Shown: piece by piece, positions 47,601-60,617 of the stretch
How the letters are laid out: every line of letters begins with the position of its first letter
Numbering within the stretch: the stretch's first letter is position 1
Assembly: GCA_964247055.1 (NCBI GenBank)
Contig: OZ176054.1
Location: 2,852,001 to 2,916,000, forward strand
Reading direction: 5' to 3'
DNA: 64,000 nt
Origin: Paragordius varius
Lineage: Eukaryota > Nematomorpha
Notes under the pieces: model-generated
The model's database searches: none
Seen by the model: only the letters and a program-made list of their open reading frames with translations
What the model was told of the DNA's origin: nothing
Made by a program: the position numbers and the translations under genes

Positions 47601-49584
47601 GGCCCTATTTTTGTTTTCATTTACCGGAAATCGCGAATTCTTGCCCATGTTTTAATGGTTCATCTTATGTTGGCCGGTTTTATAACGAGTTTTGTCCTAA
47701 GTTATGTGAATGGGTATAGGAGTGTTCTCTCCCTAAATGATCCAGGTATGTAGGCAGTTTTTTTGTCTTAATCAAGTTTTTTTGTAACAAAAAATTAAGT
47801 AAAACATTCATCAAAACAATTCAAAACTAACTATTGTGTAATGTACAAATCTTATTTTTATCTACAGAATAAATATAAAGCGTGAAACTTAAAATAACTT
47901 GTAAAAGCGTTGTAACATTAATTATATCGTGTTTTTCCAAAAAAAGACAGCCATTTTTAGTTTTTTAATTTATATGATTGGGCTGTATGAAATTAAGTTA
48001 TTAGCTTCAAACCCATAATAACTCTAATAATTACGTTTTAAATAACTGGTTCAAAAAAACTATCCGTCTTTTACTATTTAATCCTATGTTTTTTTGTTTA
48101 ATAGATTGCCGGCTTTGACTTTATATTTTTTCTTTATTATATTTATAATTTCTGTAAAATTATATATCCGTGCATAGGTTATTTGCCATTCTATTACGAT
48201 TATTGGATACGGCCATACATACGTATACTACCCTATCTAGTTGGTTTATGGTTTGGGTGTTTCATCACTTTTTCACACTCATCTCACACGGTTAATCGAA
48301 ACAATTCTGATTCCCTTAATTCTAATCTTGGACCATCATCTACTACTCAAGAGGTTGATGCTGTAATCGATGGAGAATCAAACACTAATTTCGCGACACG
48401 ACCAAGCTTTTCGTCCCCCATGTTCATAAGGCGGGCTTCAAAAGCTCTCCATCGACATGTACATACGCATGGCCGAGATCCGACAAAAAGAGCCCTAGTT
48501 TGGGCCGTTTTAATGGCGCTTGCTTTAGCCTTGATTTATGGGATAAGGCCCGAGGTGCGTTCCCTTATGTCTCATCATCATTATGGGCATGATAATGGTA
48601 GCAGCAGTAGTACTCATACTTTGTTGAGCAATTCTTTGATGATTGATTCATTTAATGTGCGAAATATTACGAATACTACTAGTCTTCTTTTTTCGAGTAA
48701 AATGATTAGTAATGTTACGTTTAAATCAACGCGGAACGAAAGGGAATACGGAACGGATACATTTCCGCTAAATAATGTTGAACGTTTTAGGTTGGTAAAA
48801 ATATGTTTGCTTTAACATAAATTTTGATAACATTTTATATTTTAATAGATGAAGGTATGATTCTAGTTATAAAAAAAGTAGAAGCTGATGTTCAATTTAG
48901 TTTATGCTCATTAGTTTAACACTAATAAACCTTATCTATAAGGATATTCACTGCTTTAAATTAATGAAAATTTGTTTTTTTCTCAAAATACCTATATATA
49001 AAGTTAAATTATATTCTCTATACGTCTCTTTTAGATTTTGGAGGGTCGGTGGTTTTAATCGTCTCACAGCCGCCTTCTATAACTCAACGTGTCACCTTGT
49101 GTGGGCCCTATTCATTGTTTGGATGTTATGGGCTGTTTGTACAGTAGCAAACAACACTTCGCTAACTCCCCCCAAAACATCTGATTCTGAGACGGTTTAT
49201 ACAAGATTTGAAAATGCCGCCGGTGTTACCGACTACCACCAAGGCTCAAACATTCTCGTAAATGAAATAAATGGCGACAATGAAAATCATGACATAGCCT
49301 TCCTCAATAATTCTCATAATCAGCACCATCACGGTGTTATATATGCCCTTTTATCGTGTCGCGTTTGGAGACCGCTGAGTAATTTGGCTTACATAGTGTA
49401 CCTCACGCATCCAATCATTATACTGTCATTTTATCGTTCACTTCGTACGCCCCTAGTATATTCTACACCATATTTTTTCTTACTTTTTGTCGGGTTTTAT
49501 GTCATGGCTTATGTCCTAGCCGTCCCCTTTAGTTTAGCGTTTGAAATACCTATCATAAGTTTTACACAACGCTATTTTACTTAG
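44654..49584 (+). CDS. Nose-resistant-to-fluoxetine (nrf-6)-like membrane acyltransferase, about 1,025 aa
   Basis: Multi-pass membrane protein of the NRF / acyltransferase-3 family; worm members act in yolk and lipophilic drug transport, but the acyl substrate here is unknown. Exons: 44654-45824, 46596-46995, 47402-47745, 48178-48790, 49035-49584; 3,078 nt with matching phases. Signal peptide-like start MYQCLTNLVISLLFFGITAI. The Cys-rich extracellular NRF domain follows (CVADFDIGN, QGWCLPSSCN), then a TM segment (WAALFFGTVTFFILLAALF). The acyltransferase part shows GVRALSLAWVILANV, HFALDTFWVVSGILLA, CRKSWWSNLLYLNNF, CMQWTWYLATEAQFF, IRILPYLVGLWFGCF and PLSNLAYIVYLTHP, the usual blocks in order. 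Poly-Asn and His-rich insertions occur in loops (NDNNNNN, NSHNQHHH). The tail end is complete. Confidence 0.92.
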
Positions 49585-49954
49585 TTAAACGTCTTAAAAA
49601 TGGAAATTAGGAAATATTTGTTATATCAAAAGTATGCTCCCCACTATCTCGTCTATGCTTGGAATTAAATAGTTATTTTATTAAATCATAAACTTTTTAA
49701 TATATTGGAGTAGAGGATATATATTTTTCGAAATATTATTCATTTTGTGTGATGTATTATTATAAAACACAATTATATAAATATCAGCATCATAGAAAAA
49801 CAAGTGTTAAAATAGAGTATTATATAATAAATATATTATTGATAATTTATATAGATATGTCATTTACTACTATAAATATTTTTGATTGTTTTGCGTTTTA
49901 GTCCGCTGTTTATTCAAAATAATTTATATATAAATTTTCTTTTCGTTATTAGTG

Positions 49955-52337
49955 TTAGCTCCAATAATTGGCTTTGTAATATTTGATTAGGTCTTGAACA
50001 TTATTTCTGTACGGTTCATTGAAGAGAAGATTAATGTAAAACGTTAACCCAAAGTACATGTATTGCATGGTAGAAAGTAGTATGTAAAAATTGTTAACAT
50101 TCGATCTATCCCAATTTAACAACATATAGCTAACGCCCATTTCCATTATACTTATGGGTAAGTAGAATATCAAAAATTCAATCGTCAAAATTAGCAAAGT
50201 TTTGGAATGTTGTTTGAGTTCTTTGGCCCTTTGAGCGCTATATCGTGATTTTTTATCTTTATTCATTTTGTTGGTATTATGATTGGGCTGTGATTTCACC
50301 CTTCCATTGTTTTTCATGGATTTGAATAAAGCCGATTTAGTTTGTGTCGATGGAATAATGGGAAAAGCAGTTAAACTTTGATCTGTAACTTGAGCATAAA
50401 TATAAAATAAGAATGTTTATTTTAATAGATCTGAGGTTAATTATGTACACCAAATTTTTTTTGATATCATTAGCAGGTGAATTTACATTTAAAAAACAAT
50501 TTCTTTAACTTTTATCAAACCGTTTTTATAACCGGAAACGCGGTACGGTTCCAAAAATGATTTTATTATTTCTTAATTTTCGATTTTTATACAAGAATCT
50601 TTTTGAAATTTTGTTTTCTATTTTTTTGATCAAATAAATTTTTTTTCAGATACAACTAGTATACAGTTAACTTTTTAAGACGTTAGTATTTATTTAAGTG
50701 GCTATAATTAAACTAATTTTTTAAAAAAATATATCCAAATCAGAACATTATCCGAAAATGGAAATAAGTTTAGAGCATTTTTACTGTAATTGTTAAAAAA
50801 TCGTTCCATCTCTTATCCCTGTAATTCACAAACAATAAATGGTTAGAAATTACATATTTGTAATTAAAAATCTAAGTATATGATAACCTCCCACACTTAT
50901 TTTAGGTGATGTTGGTTCATTATTGGATTGAAGATTGCCGCCCTCTAAGCCCTGATGATTTTTCATTTCGATCGGGTGTGTAATTGAACAGTGTACTGTA
51001 ATTTTATTTATGTTGCCTATACCTAGCAGGGGTAATATCTTACGTCGTCTAATGACAATTTTCTTGGAAACAAGCAAAGCTAAGAACGGCATAATGTTGA
51101 CAAACAATTCACGGAAAATTTGATACATAAGCCATCTCAACCAAACGCCATATGTTGCGGGCATCCAGAGCTCTTGTATATATACAATGGTATTTGTTGA
51201 TAACAATGGATCATCGTGCGATTTCGTTGCAGAAGTGATTGATAAATTTTGGGATCCAATTGATTCAGTACTGTTAACGTAGTAATTGCTTTGAATGTCA
51301 TTCTTGTCGCCGTTTAAGTAACTATATATAAATTGTGTTTTTGATTCTAAATGTTCATTCCTCCTTTGATTATAGCCAGGTCTCATCAACTCACTCACAT
51401 TTGAGCACAAATGTATGGGTATGACGGTAAACCATTTGTATGACGGGATATACCAAACAGTGCAGTATATGAAACACGCTATAACTATATACAATATCCA
51501 ATGTGGTTGTATGAACATTGTATACTTTGTTGGCCATATCACAACGACGAGTTGGCATATAAAAAACAGGAGGTACAAGAAAAATGTAAATGTCATTATC
51601 GTTTTAGTCAAAGGGAAATGTATGTGAGCCAAATAGGTATTCCAGGCTCTACCATTCCAAACCGTTGTGCAACAGACTCCGTTAACTCTCATTTTTATGA
51701 TGGGTGATGGTATTTGAGTCAACATAATTACGGCGCACATGAGATAAAACCATCGAATAAGACAATTCGTTATCTGTAGTACCGGGTCTTTATTAACCTT
51801 TTGCCGATTATTATTATACAGCTGTTGATGCTGGTGACTATGTTGATTCTTACCAATAGGTCTGTTTGATTCTGTCAAGATCCCTCTATCGGAATGTGCT
51901 TGGGTAGAGGGTCCCCTTAACTTTTTTTGTTTTGTTTTAAGATCAATTAGTTCAAGGTTAATAAGGTATGCCATTATATTACCTATATCATATATAATAA
52001 TTGTATATGTATGTATTTGTTTGCTTGGTAAAGTTATAATGAAATTCATTTTACCAAATAATCCTAGAAACAGAAGGATCCATGCCGCAATAATGTTGAA
52101 TTCGGTGATAAAATCATTTTCGTCAAAAATTTTAATTTTCCTGGGGGAATAGCAGACATGGCTGTCCAAATTTTGTTGTTTATTGCAAGTTTTACCTAAA
52201 ATATAATTTGGCACATTTGTACGATTGAAATTGATATCATTGAAATTAAGAGAGATGGGTTCGAATTGAGATGTTATGAGACTAGGAAATGCATTTACCA
52301 AATTTTGGTACGAGTTGTTGGAGGATAATGAAGGCAT
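49955..52337 (-). CDS. Divergent orphan seven-transmembrane receptor, 625 aa
   Basis: Two exons: 52337-50888 and 50382-49955, joined in phase 1 (SVG/DQSL), 1,878 nt. Likely TM segments: IIAAWILLFLGLFGKMNFII, YTIIIYDIGNIMAYLI, CLIRWFYLMCAVIMLTQI, TIMTFTFFLYLLFFICQLVV, WILYIVIACFIYCTVWYIPS, LRWLMYQIFRELFVNIMPFL, KTLLILTIEFLIFYLPISIM and MQYMYFGLTFYINLLFNEPY. The last two resemble TM6 and TM7 of rhodopsin-like receptors, with INLLFNEPY in place of NPxxY, and no DRY motif is visible after TM3. A His/Asn/Gln-rich insert of about 60 residues interrupts the TM2 region (QHSHQHQQLYNNNRQ). There are several N-glycosylation sites in the N-terminus. Ligand unknown; the family call rests on topology. Confidence 0.7.
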
Positions 52338-52746
52338 TATTCATAAAAAAATTTAGTTACTTTTTCTATCATTATTTTTTCACACCTATACCTGTGAGAA
52401 ATGTTTTACCCTAATTGAAAATTTATTGATTGCACGTACGCGCTAACATGCATGATACACTTTACAGACAATATTTTACTTAACTAATTAATTTTTGCAT
52501 AATTAATCGTATAACCACACACAATATAATTTGAAATTTAAAGACAACTTTTTTAAAAAATTGGTTTATAAAAAATAAGTATTATTAGCTACTCTATATC
52601 GTTATACCCCTTTGTTAATTGAACACTAAAACTTTTGTGGGAACTTTTTTGCGTTTAAGTATTTTTGTGCTTGTGTTTTTCCACACTGCTTTTAACACTA
52701 TGATCATGAAAAATTCGCTAGTTTTTCATTAATAATGCGAAACATA

Positions 52747-52877
52747 CAGTAGAGAGCATTATTATTATGTGAAAAAGTGAAAAAATTATATGTCAATAAT
52801 ATTGCCTCCTTTGCTGAATATGCTATCTGGCAATAATTAATGAAAAGCTAGCAATGTTTATTTATTCATCCTGTATT
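52747..52877. mobile_element. MITE, TIR family B
   Basis: The left end ATACAGTAGAGAGCATTATT and the right end GTTTATTTATTCATCCTGTA are imperfect inverted copies. The core block CTATCTGGCAATAATTAATG, followed by GCTAGCAATG, matches 38700-38765. Lies upstream of the orphan receptor gene. Confidence 0.5.
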
Positions 52878-53026
52878 TATAATGGTATCAAACGATGTAA
52901 AGATCGACGTAAAATAAGGTAAAAATAGAATATATGTGTGATACTCAAATATTCTCCCATATCGTCAGGAAATTAGATTAGATTGGAGAAAAATATGATA
53001 ATCAATATATTACTTTACCTTTATAC

Positions 53027-53330
53027 CAGGGATGTCCTACACAAATGGTTTTGGACTTATTTTTAGCTTTATTCTGCGCGCCCGCTATTGTATATATAGG
53101 CATATAAATAATTTATTAGATTTCAAACATAAGATTGCAAAGTGAAAACTAAATGTAGCAAATTTTTCTCGTTCTTGCTATTTGAATAGACTATTTTAGC
53201 AAAATTGCCTAAGAATTATCAATTTTACTTAGATTTTGTGAGCATGTCGTACATTATGAATTCCAAAATTTTGGCAGGCCGCAGATAAAGACTCGCACGG
53301 CCGCATGCGGCAACTTCTGTCATATACCTT
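53027..53330. mobile_element. Relic hAT-like non-autonomous element
   Basis: CAGGGATGTCCTACACAAAT at 53027 matches the left end of the hAT at 54417, and CGCACGGCCGCATGCGG near 53294-53310 is the typical right subterminal motif. The right tip is not clear. CTTTATAC occurs just left of 53027 and again at 53374-53381, which may be a target duplication or chance. Confidence 0.5.
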
Positions 53331-53381
53331 ATTTTACGACCATCACCAAATTGTTTACATACTCTCGAAATGGCTTTATAC

Positions 53382-54408
53382 TGATCATCCATAGTAAAAA
53401 AATAAAAATTAAAAACACAGGTTTTGAGCTTCTACAATATATTGTGAAAAACTTTTTTCGCGTTAAAATAATTATTTGCCTATGGCTGACTAAACTTATG
53501 CTTAAAAATTATAATTTTTGTGAATTTGCGGCCCCATGTTTTCAACAAAAAGAGGTATGGCTGTGATTTAACTTTCAAATAAAAGGAATTAACAATAATT
53601 ATATTATGCAGTGTCAAATTCAATAGTATTTTTATTCGGCACTTTGGATAGCGAAATATTAGAATCAATATGGCAATTACGCTGCATTTTGATCACTAAA
53701 CCCAAAACCGATTATTTTTTATATCAGAATTTAGCATTACTTAAAATTTTTATTATATCGGTATTTGTGAATTTATTTTGAGAAAAACTTGCCAATTATA
53801 CTCGGGTGTATTAATTAAAGACTCTCGGAGCGTTAATATTTTAATTCATAAAAATTTTTATTTTCTATCTAAATAAATAACATATGTTTATATATTATTT
53901 TTTGGAATTAACTATTTAACCTTTACCAAAAAAATTTATTTAACATAATTTTAGCTAATTTTGCGAATTCACGATATAAAGCAGGGGCACCACAAAATTT
54001 TAAATAACTTTTTGACATGATTCGTAACTATAACAATACCATTATTATCCTCATACATTTAATCAAAATGTATATTTAATCAAATTTTTTGCGACCCCGA
54101 TTATTGATGCGGTGTGTATCCCATAAATTCTTTATTGGTCATAAATTCCATATTTGCCTCTATATAAAAAGATGCTTATGTTATTATCGTGATTAAGAAA
54201 AGGATTGGGGAAAAGCGACAATATATAAGCTGATAGATAAATGTATCAGAATTATCGGTATTTTCGGTTTTGCTTAATATTTATATATTTTAATATTTGG
54301 ATGTGGGCTCAAAAAGTTTCAAAATTTTCGCCCTTCTAAAATGGGCTACTTATGAAAGAAATGAAAAAAAATGTCATTTCGCGATAAAAATTTTTTTAAT
54401 CCTGCTTG
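53382..54408. other. Gene-free AT-rich stretch
   Basis: No exon or repeat recognised. Short reading frames here have no family resemblance. Confidence 0.4.
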
Positions 54409-57400
54409 GTCTAGATCAGGGGTGTCCAACACAAATGGCTTTAAGAGCCACCTTTTCGACCGCAAAATTCCAAAGAGCCACTTTTTATTTATATATACAT
54501 TGGTAACAAATAAATTTATTATATTATATAGATGTGCTAATTTTCATATCATAAGAAAATAAACAGTATAAATATAATAACACTAGACAACAAATTTTAA
54601 CTTTTTTTAACTGCCATTCTTGTAAATTTAAAATTTATTTCATTAAAGTACATAATTAGTATATCTGAAAAGAAAATTGGTCTATGCAATAATTTTTTTA
54701 AATTAGAGTATATCGATAATTTTTTGGCCCCGATTTAACATTAAACTCGAAATTTCGAAAATCAAAAGTTTTAGATATGAAGCCATATATTTATATCATT
54801 CGAAAGAGCGGAAAAAACTGCATCTTTTAAATGGTAGTAAGTCATTTAAATCAATCTGATGTAAAAGTTATTTGGATTTAAATGGTCGAAATTTTCAATC
54901 CTTAAATAAGTCAAGAATTTTCACAGACAAACTAATTTGAAAATCTTATAAATTATTTTAATATATTTATTAGGGTTATATTAGTATTTAATTTAGAAAA
55001 AATGTTTGAAAAAGCTTTTGGTTGATTTTTTAATAAAAATTATTATTATCATAAATATTTTACCTAGTGGATACAAAAATGCATAGTTATAACTGTAAAT
55101 TTATTACATAATGGCTATAAAAAATCAAAAATACCTTAAACTTTGTTTTTATCTTTAAAATTTCGAAATTATCAGCCTCGTAAAGAAAATAAATTAATAT
55201 TGATGAGATGGTAATTTTTAAAAAACAAAAAATGGCTGTTTTGAGTCACATAAAAGCAATCAAAAAATGTTTTGAAAAACTTTCTTGTGTTATCTTTTTT
55301 GGACATTCATCACCATCTTAACAAAGTTTGAGCTATTTTCATCCATTAGTTTTAAAAATAAAATTAAAAAATATGCTCTCGCTGTCGCTCTTTAAGTCCA
55401 ATATTAACTGTCGATGTGATACATATTAGTATGCATTTTATAGAGTTTTTATTACTCTTTCGAATGATCAATTACAAATGGGCATTACTTGTATATTTTC
55501 AAAGAAAAACATTTTTTAGTAAAATTTTTATAAAGAGGGCGCATAATCAAAAAAATCAATTTATACGAAATTCTTCCATCGAGTTATAATTTTTATTTCA
55601 GATTTACTGTTAAAATGTAATAAATATCAGAAAATGCAAAAAACTCAAGTGGCAGAAAAATTTGTTGTCCAGTGTAATGCTTTGCTAATTAAATTATATC
55701 AATGTGTAAAAAAAAGATAAAAATACATGGATATGGTAAACTTATTGCAATTCGATAGTACTAGAGTAGACTGTGGCGAATTTAATCGCCAAAATGTAAT
55801 TTTTTTTATAAATAAAAATAAAAGAAATAAATATTGTTCATTGCATATTAAATTTTTAATGGGATATTTGTTTTGTAATTTTTTTGCTTAATTTATTGAG
55901 ATCTATCAATATTTGATACAGCACATCTCAATTCATTTTCCAAGTTTTCATCAGTTAATAAAGAACGTGAAAGAGATTTTGTATATTTTATTTTAGAAAA
56001 AAAAACTTTCACAAGGATAAGTGGACCCAAAAACACAAATTTCTTATTGCGCAAAAATTTTAAATTAGGAAATTTATCAAACCTTATATATTTTTTATAA
56101 AATTCAATTTTATTTGTTTGCCCAAATAATAATTTTAATTCATTATTGGATTGCAAATCTAGTAATTCCATTTGTAAATAAATAGGAGCGTTATAGCTTT
56201 AACGTAGAATGGACAACAAAATAAATCAAATATTTTTTCATATTTTGTCATATCCCCGTATCGATTATTAAAAGCTTTTGATAATATGTCAATTTTATCT
56301 GCATATTTTGAAAAATCGTTAGTTTTTCCAGCTTTAAATCTATTCAATTCTGGAAAATGTTCAGCATTTTTTTTAATTGCATTCAAATAACGTCAATTTT
56401 TTACAAAACGCTTTAATATGGTTATTCGCATCAACAATTAAATTATCTTGCTTTTGCAAGGATTCATTTAATTGATTTAGTTTTTCTGTAATATCTACGG
56501 AAAAGCATATGACAACCAATCTTCATAGGTTAATTCCTCTACCAAATAATTATTCCGCAATATAAAAATATTTATTTCTTTTAATAAATAATAAAACCCT
56601 TTTAGACATTTCCCTCGACTAAGCCACCTATTTGAAAAAAATATGAGATCTCATATTCTGAATGAATTTCTTTTAATAACTCCTTAAACTGCCTTTCAAA
56701 GCATGAGATTTTATAAAATTAACTACTTAAATAACAACGGTCATAACATTGTCCAGTGTCTGAGCATGTGCGCAGAGATTTTCACGGTGAATCATGCAAT
56801 GAATTATATATATATGGTCAATATTAATACCATCGGATTCCATCTTATAATAATATCACGGTTCCCTTGTTTTTTCCCATCATAGCTGGGGCACCATCTG
56901 TTGTCAAACAAGATAGCGCCCTCATATTTAATTTATTGTCCTTAATACATTTAAAATTGCATGAAACATATCATCTTCCTTAGTTGTATTTTTCATCGAA
57001 AGTAAGCCTAACATATCTTCTGTTTTATTAAAAATTCATCTATTCCTCGAATAAAGACTACCAATTGTGATATATTGCTTATATCTGTGCTTTCATCAAA
57101 TGACAAGGAACACACCACAAAATTTTGAATTCTTTCTTTTAGGGAAAGAATTTCTTCTGCGATGTCTATAATTCGTCGGTATTGCGCGAAAGACTTATAC
57201 TGGATATTAATTTAACTTTATTAGGCAAAACACATTTTATAATTTGCAGTACGCTTTCCTTTACAAACTCACCATCAGAATAAGGGTTCATTTTTTTGGC
57301 GAGTAAATTGGCAACAATATAACTTGCCTTTACTATCGGATAAGGTTGCGTGAATTGGTTGGAAATTATGAATATTTTTTAAAAATTCTGATTTTATTAT

Positions 57401-58128
57401 TTTCATTTCTGTAGTCATATTAATAAAATCCAAATGCATGGTATTGGCATGTCTTTTTAAATTATATTCGCGAAACCCGTTAGTCGTAAATTTGCAAATA
57501 AGGCACTCCGCTTTGTTGAAAATTTGAGTAAACCCATATTTTAATTCCCAGTCGGGATTGTATTTTCTAGTTACTTTTTTAGATTTATGCATATTGAAAG
57601 CTAAATAAATTATTTTAAATACCTATTTTTTGCAAATTTAAATTTTCAATGGACCTTAATTATAATTCCCAGTATTGGTATGAAAGCTAAATAAATTATT
57701 TTAAATACCTATTTTTTGCAAGTATTTCAATGTTTCAATGGACCCAAATTATAATTCCCAGTATTGGTATGAAAGCAAATAAATTAATTTAAATTCCTAT
57801 TTTATGCAAGTAATTTAATATTTTAATTTAATGTGAAAGTTATCATCTTGAAGTTGGAAATAACACGCAGGAAATGTGTTTTATAAATGATTAAATGAAT
57901 GCGATGATAGATATTTAAAATAAAGAATTTTATTAAAAGTTTCTAAAAATAATTTATATGTCAAAATAAAAATGCATAATTCACATATAAAAATTTTTTT
58001 AAAAAAATTAGAAATTATTTTTTTTTAAAAAAAAAATTTTTTTTTCAAAATTTTCAAAGAACCACTCAAAATTTTCGATGAGCCACTAGTGGCTCGCGAG
58101 TACCCTGTTAAACACCCCTGGTCTAGAT
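54409..58128 (-). mobile_element. hAT transposon with transposase relic, TIRs and 8-bp TSD
   Basis: Element 54417-58120 (3,704 bp) is flanked by GTCTAGAT at 54409-54416 and 58121-58128. The ends are inverted: CAGGGGTGTCCAACACAAAT on the left, and the right end read inwards CAGGGGTGTTTAACAGGGTA. A 16-bp palindrome GAGCCACTAGTGGCTC sits at 58080-58095, and the left end has AAGAGCCACC. The transposase is on the minus strand: the N-terminus at 57592-57275 (YNPDWELKYGF, then a BED-like finger CLICKFTTNG and LKRHANTMH), the middle in several broken frames, 56386-56159, and the C-terminal dimerisation region 56171-55893 (FPNLKFLRNKKFVFLG, then LTDENLENELRCAVS). Frameshifts and stops make it inactive. 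It belongs to the hAT group of the ZBED5/GTF2IRD2 type. About 1.4 kb on the left side is non-coding. Confidence 0.9.
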
Positions 58129-58139
58129 TATGGCATCAA

Positions 58140-59600
58140 AATAAGGTATTTTTAAAATATGCATACTTTGATCAAAAATTTAATTTTGAACAAAGTTTGG
58201 GGAAGCGTATTTCATATTATTATTTTGAGGGATGATGGAAACGGTATAAAAACGCTTTAAAATCTTATTAAAACATTTTTTCTATACAATTCGATGATTG
58301 AACATTTCTATCATCTCAAATTTTCATTAAAATCTTCTTTCGTCTTCATATTTATGTTAAATATACATTGTTTTACATTTCTAAAATTAAGCACGACCTT
58401 TAAAATTGAGCACGACCCTTTGGAATAAATTCTGAGGATATAGAAATGTTAAGTATCGAATTATATGAAAGTGGTATATATCCTAAATTTTTTCGTATCC
58501 ACCATGCTTCAAAATACTTTGCAACTCGCTTCACCAAAATTTTGTTATAAATTAAATTTTTTATAATATCCACTTGAAAAAAATATTTTGTGTCAAAATT
58601 TAGCATGTATATATTTCGCGAACTTTATTTTAAAGAACTTGCCCATTTTGGACGGGTCCAAAAATTTGAGACTTTAGGAGCCAAATATAGTTATAAAATA
58701 ATGTTTGGTTTTTTATTTAGTTCTGATATATTTTTTAAATAATATATATATATATGTTGGTGCTATTTTATGAAATGATGCTTAGTTTCACCAAAAAATT
58801 TTATTAAACAAAATTTGAGGAAAATTTTACCATTTTCTGACATGGAGCAGTCTTAAAAGTGCAAATAATTTTTTTAAATCACCTGCAAAGGCCAAACCAA
58901 AAGTACCACGATAATCGTGATATATTTCCAATCAGAATATTATGATTTAATTGTTTGCCGAATGCTCTGAAAAACTCAAATTTTTGGACTCATCTATATT
59001 GCCGAGATTGCGAATAAAATTTTAATATATTCTAGATTGGACCGTAAGGAATTTTTTTTGGAAAATGGCTTTTGCTAAAAAATTCCAATTGACAAATTTG
59101 AAAAATGGTGTAAACGATAGACACTTTTAAAGTTAATATGAAAGCACTTTTCCATATTTCATTTCTGCTAAAGAATTCTCATTTCAAATTTAGTTTAAAA
59201 ATAAATTATTGTCGTCAAAATTTTAATTTGGAGCCGATATTAAAAATGTTAAGATGATAGATATCTTCAGCTACATCGATTTATATAGAAAATTGTTTTT
59301 ATATAATATCTAGTGTTTTTTGACTGTTTCTACCATGCTTCAAGATACCATACAAAACGTTTGCACAAACTTTTCAAATTTACATTTTAAGCAAAATATG
59401 CAGATTTCTAGAATAACTTTGATTTATGAATAATAGCATTGTTGAGATGTTACCAGGCAATCTCGCACTTCTGCTTTCATTTTAAGAAACTACCATTTCA
59501 GAGACGTTTACTAATTTAAACTTTCGGCGTGCCTTACCTAAAGTTTAATATTCATTTTTTTATGTTTTTATAATTATATAATCTGTTGCTTTTACCAAAA
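58140..59600. repeat. Diverged dispersed repeat related to 2340-3800
   Basis: Several blocks in the same order recur in both places. GATGGAAACGGTATAAAAAC (58231) matches ATGGAAACGGTAAAAACACA (2442), and GAACATTTCTATCATCTC (58308) matches GAACACTTCTATCACATC. CCACCATGCTTCAAAATACT (58499) matches CACCACGCTTCAAAATTCAA (about 3726), and a further version occurs at 59332. No ORF. Confidence 0.45.
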
Positions 59601-60617
59601 AATATTTATTTGATATGAAATGCGAGTAGTGTTCTGTGCACTATGTTATACGAAAGGCTATTAAATGCATATTTTTTTACCCAATATCATCCGTAAAAAA
59701 ATAATTTTTATAGGGCAGAAAACTCTAAAGGCTATTCATTGTTAAAATGTCGTCTTCATTAAGTTTATAAGTTAATGACAAAAAATCAATTTAATTTACC
59801 ATAACATCCTTTTGTTTAGACATGTGAGGACAAATTTCATTTGCTTTTTGTGCTTGTATATCAGTGTTAGTAATTCCCTGACGAATAGATTATATAAATG
59901 TAATTTTCGGACGTATATCATTATTAAAAAAAATTTAAAAAAAAACAATTACATATAAATTGAAAAAAAGCAATTTAAATTTTGGCAAACTGCGAAAAAA
60001 GAATCAATGACCTATTAAAATCTCAACATAATTATTTTATATAATTGCTTTGCGATTTAAAATGGTAGCAAAAAATATCTTTGTCAAATTTAAACCGCAA
60101 CTAGGAAAATGAAAACTACTCTTTGGTAAATAGCTTATTTTCTTTGTAAAACATAATATATTTTAAAAACTTTAATTATAGGCTATGAGTCCTATAATAA
60201 ACGTCATTTCGATTAAAACTTTTTAAAACTATAATCCGTCTCCCAATTAAAGATTTCACTTGACGGTCACACAAATTTATGATTGTAAAAGTATTAGATC
60301 CATGTTATTTAATTTTGGGGTAATGATCAAAATAAATATAGTATATTTTAGTCTGAGAACTCAAGCAAGCTTTTTGTTCAGAAATTTTTTTCTCAATTAC
60401 TTACATATTGTATTAAATTAATTATTCTAGATCACTAAAAAACAGGTTGCACATTCGATCTTACGTCGCATAAGAATATCAAATATTGGGTTTAACAATA
60501 TGTAAGTAAACGTATAAAATCCTAGGGTTCCAAAATCATTTTCCTAAATTTATGCCTTTACAAAACTAAAAAGAATGGATAATAATGAAATATTTAATTT
60601 GCAAAACATAAACATTA

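Noticed and set aside
53019-53381. CTTTATAC direct repeat as proof of an intact hAT insertion
   Set aside because: The sequence just inside the right copy does not mirror the left terminus, so the repeat may be chance.
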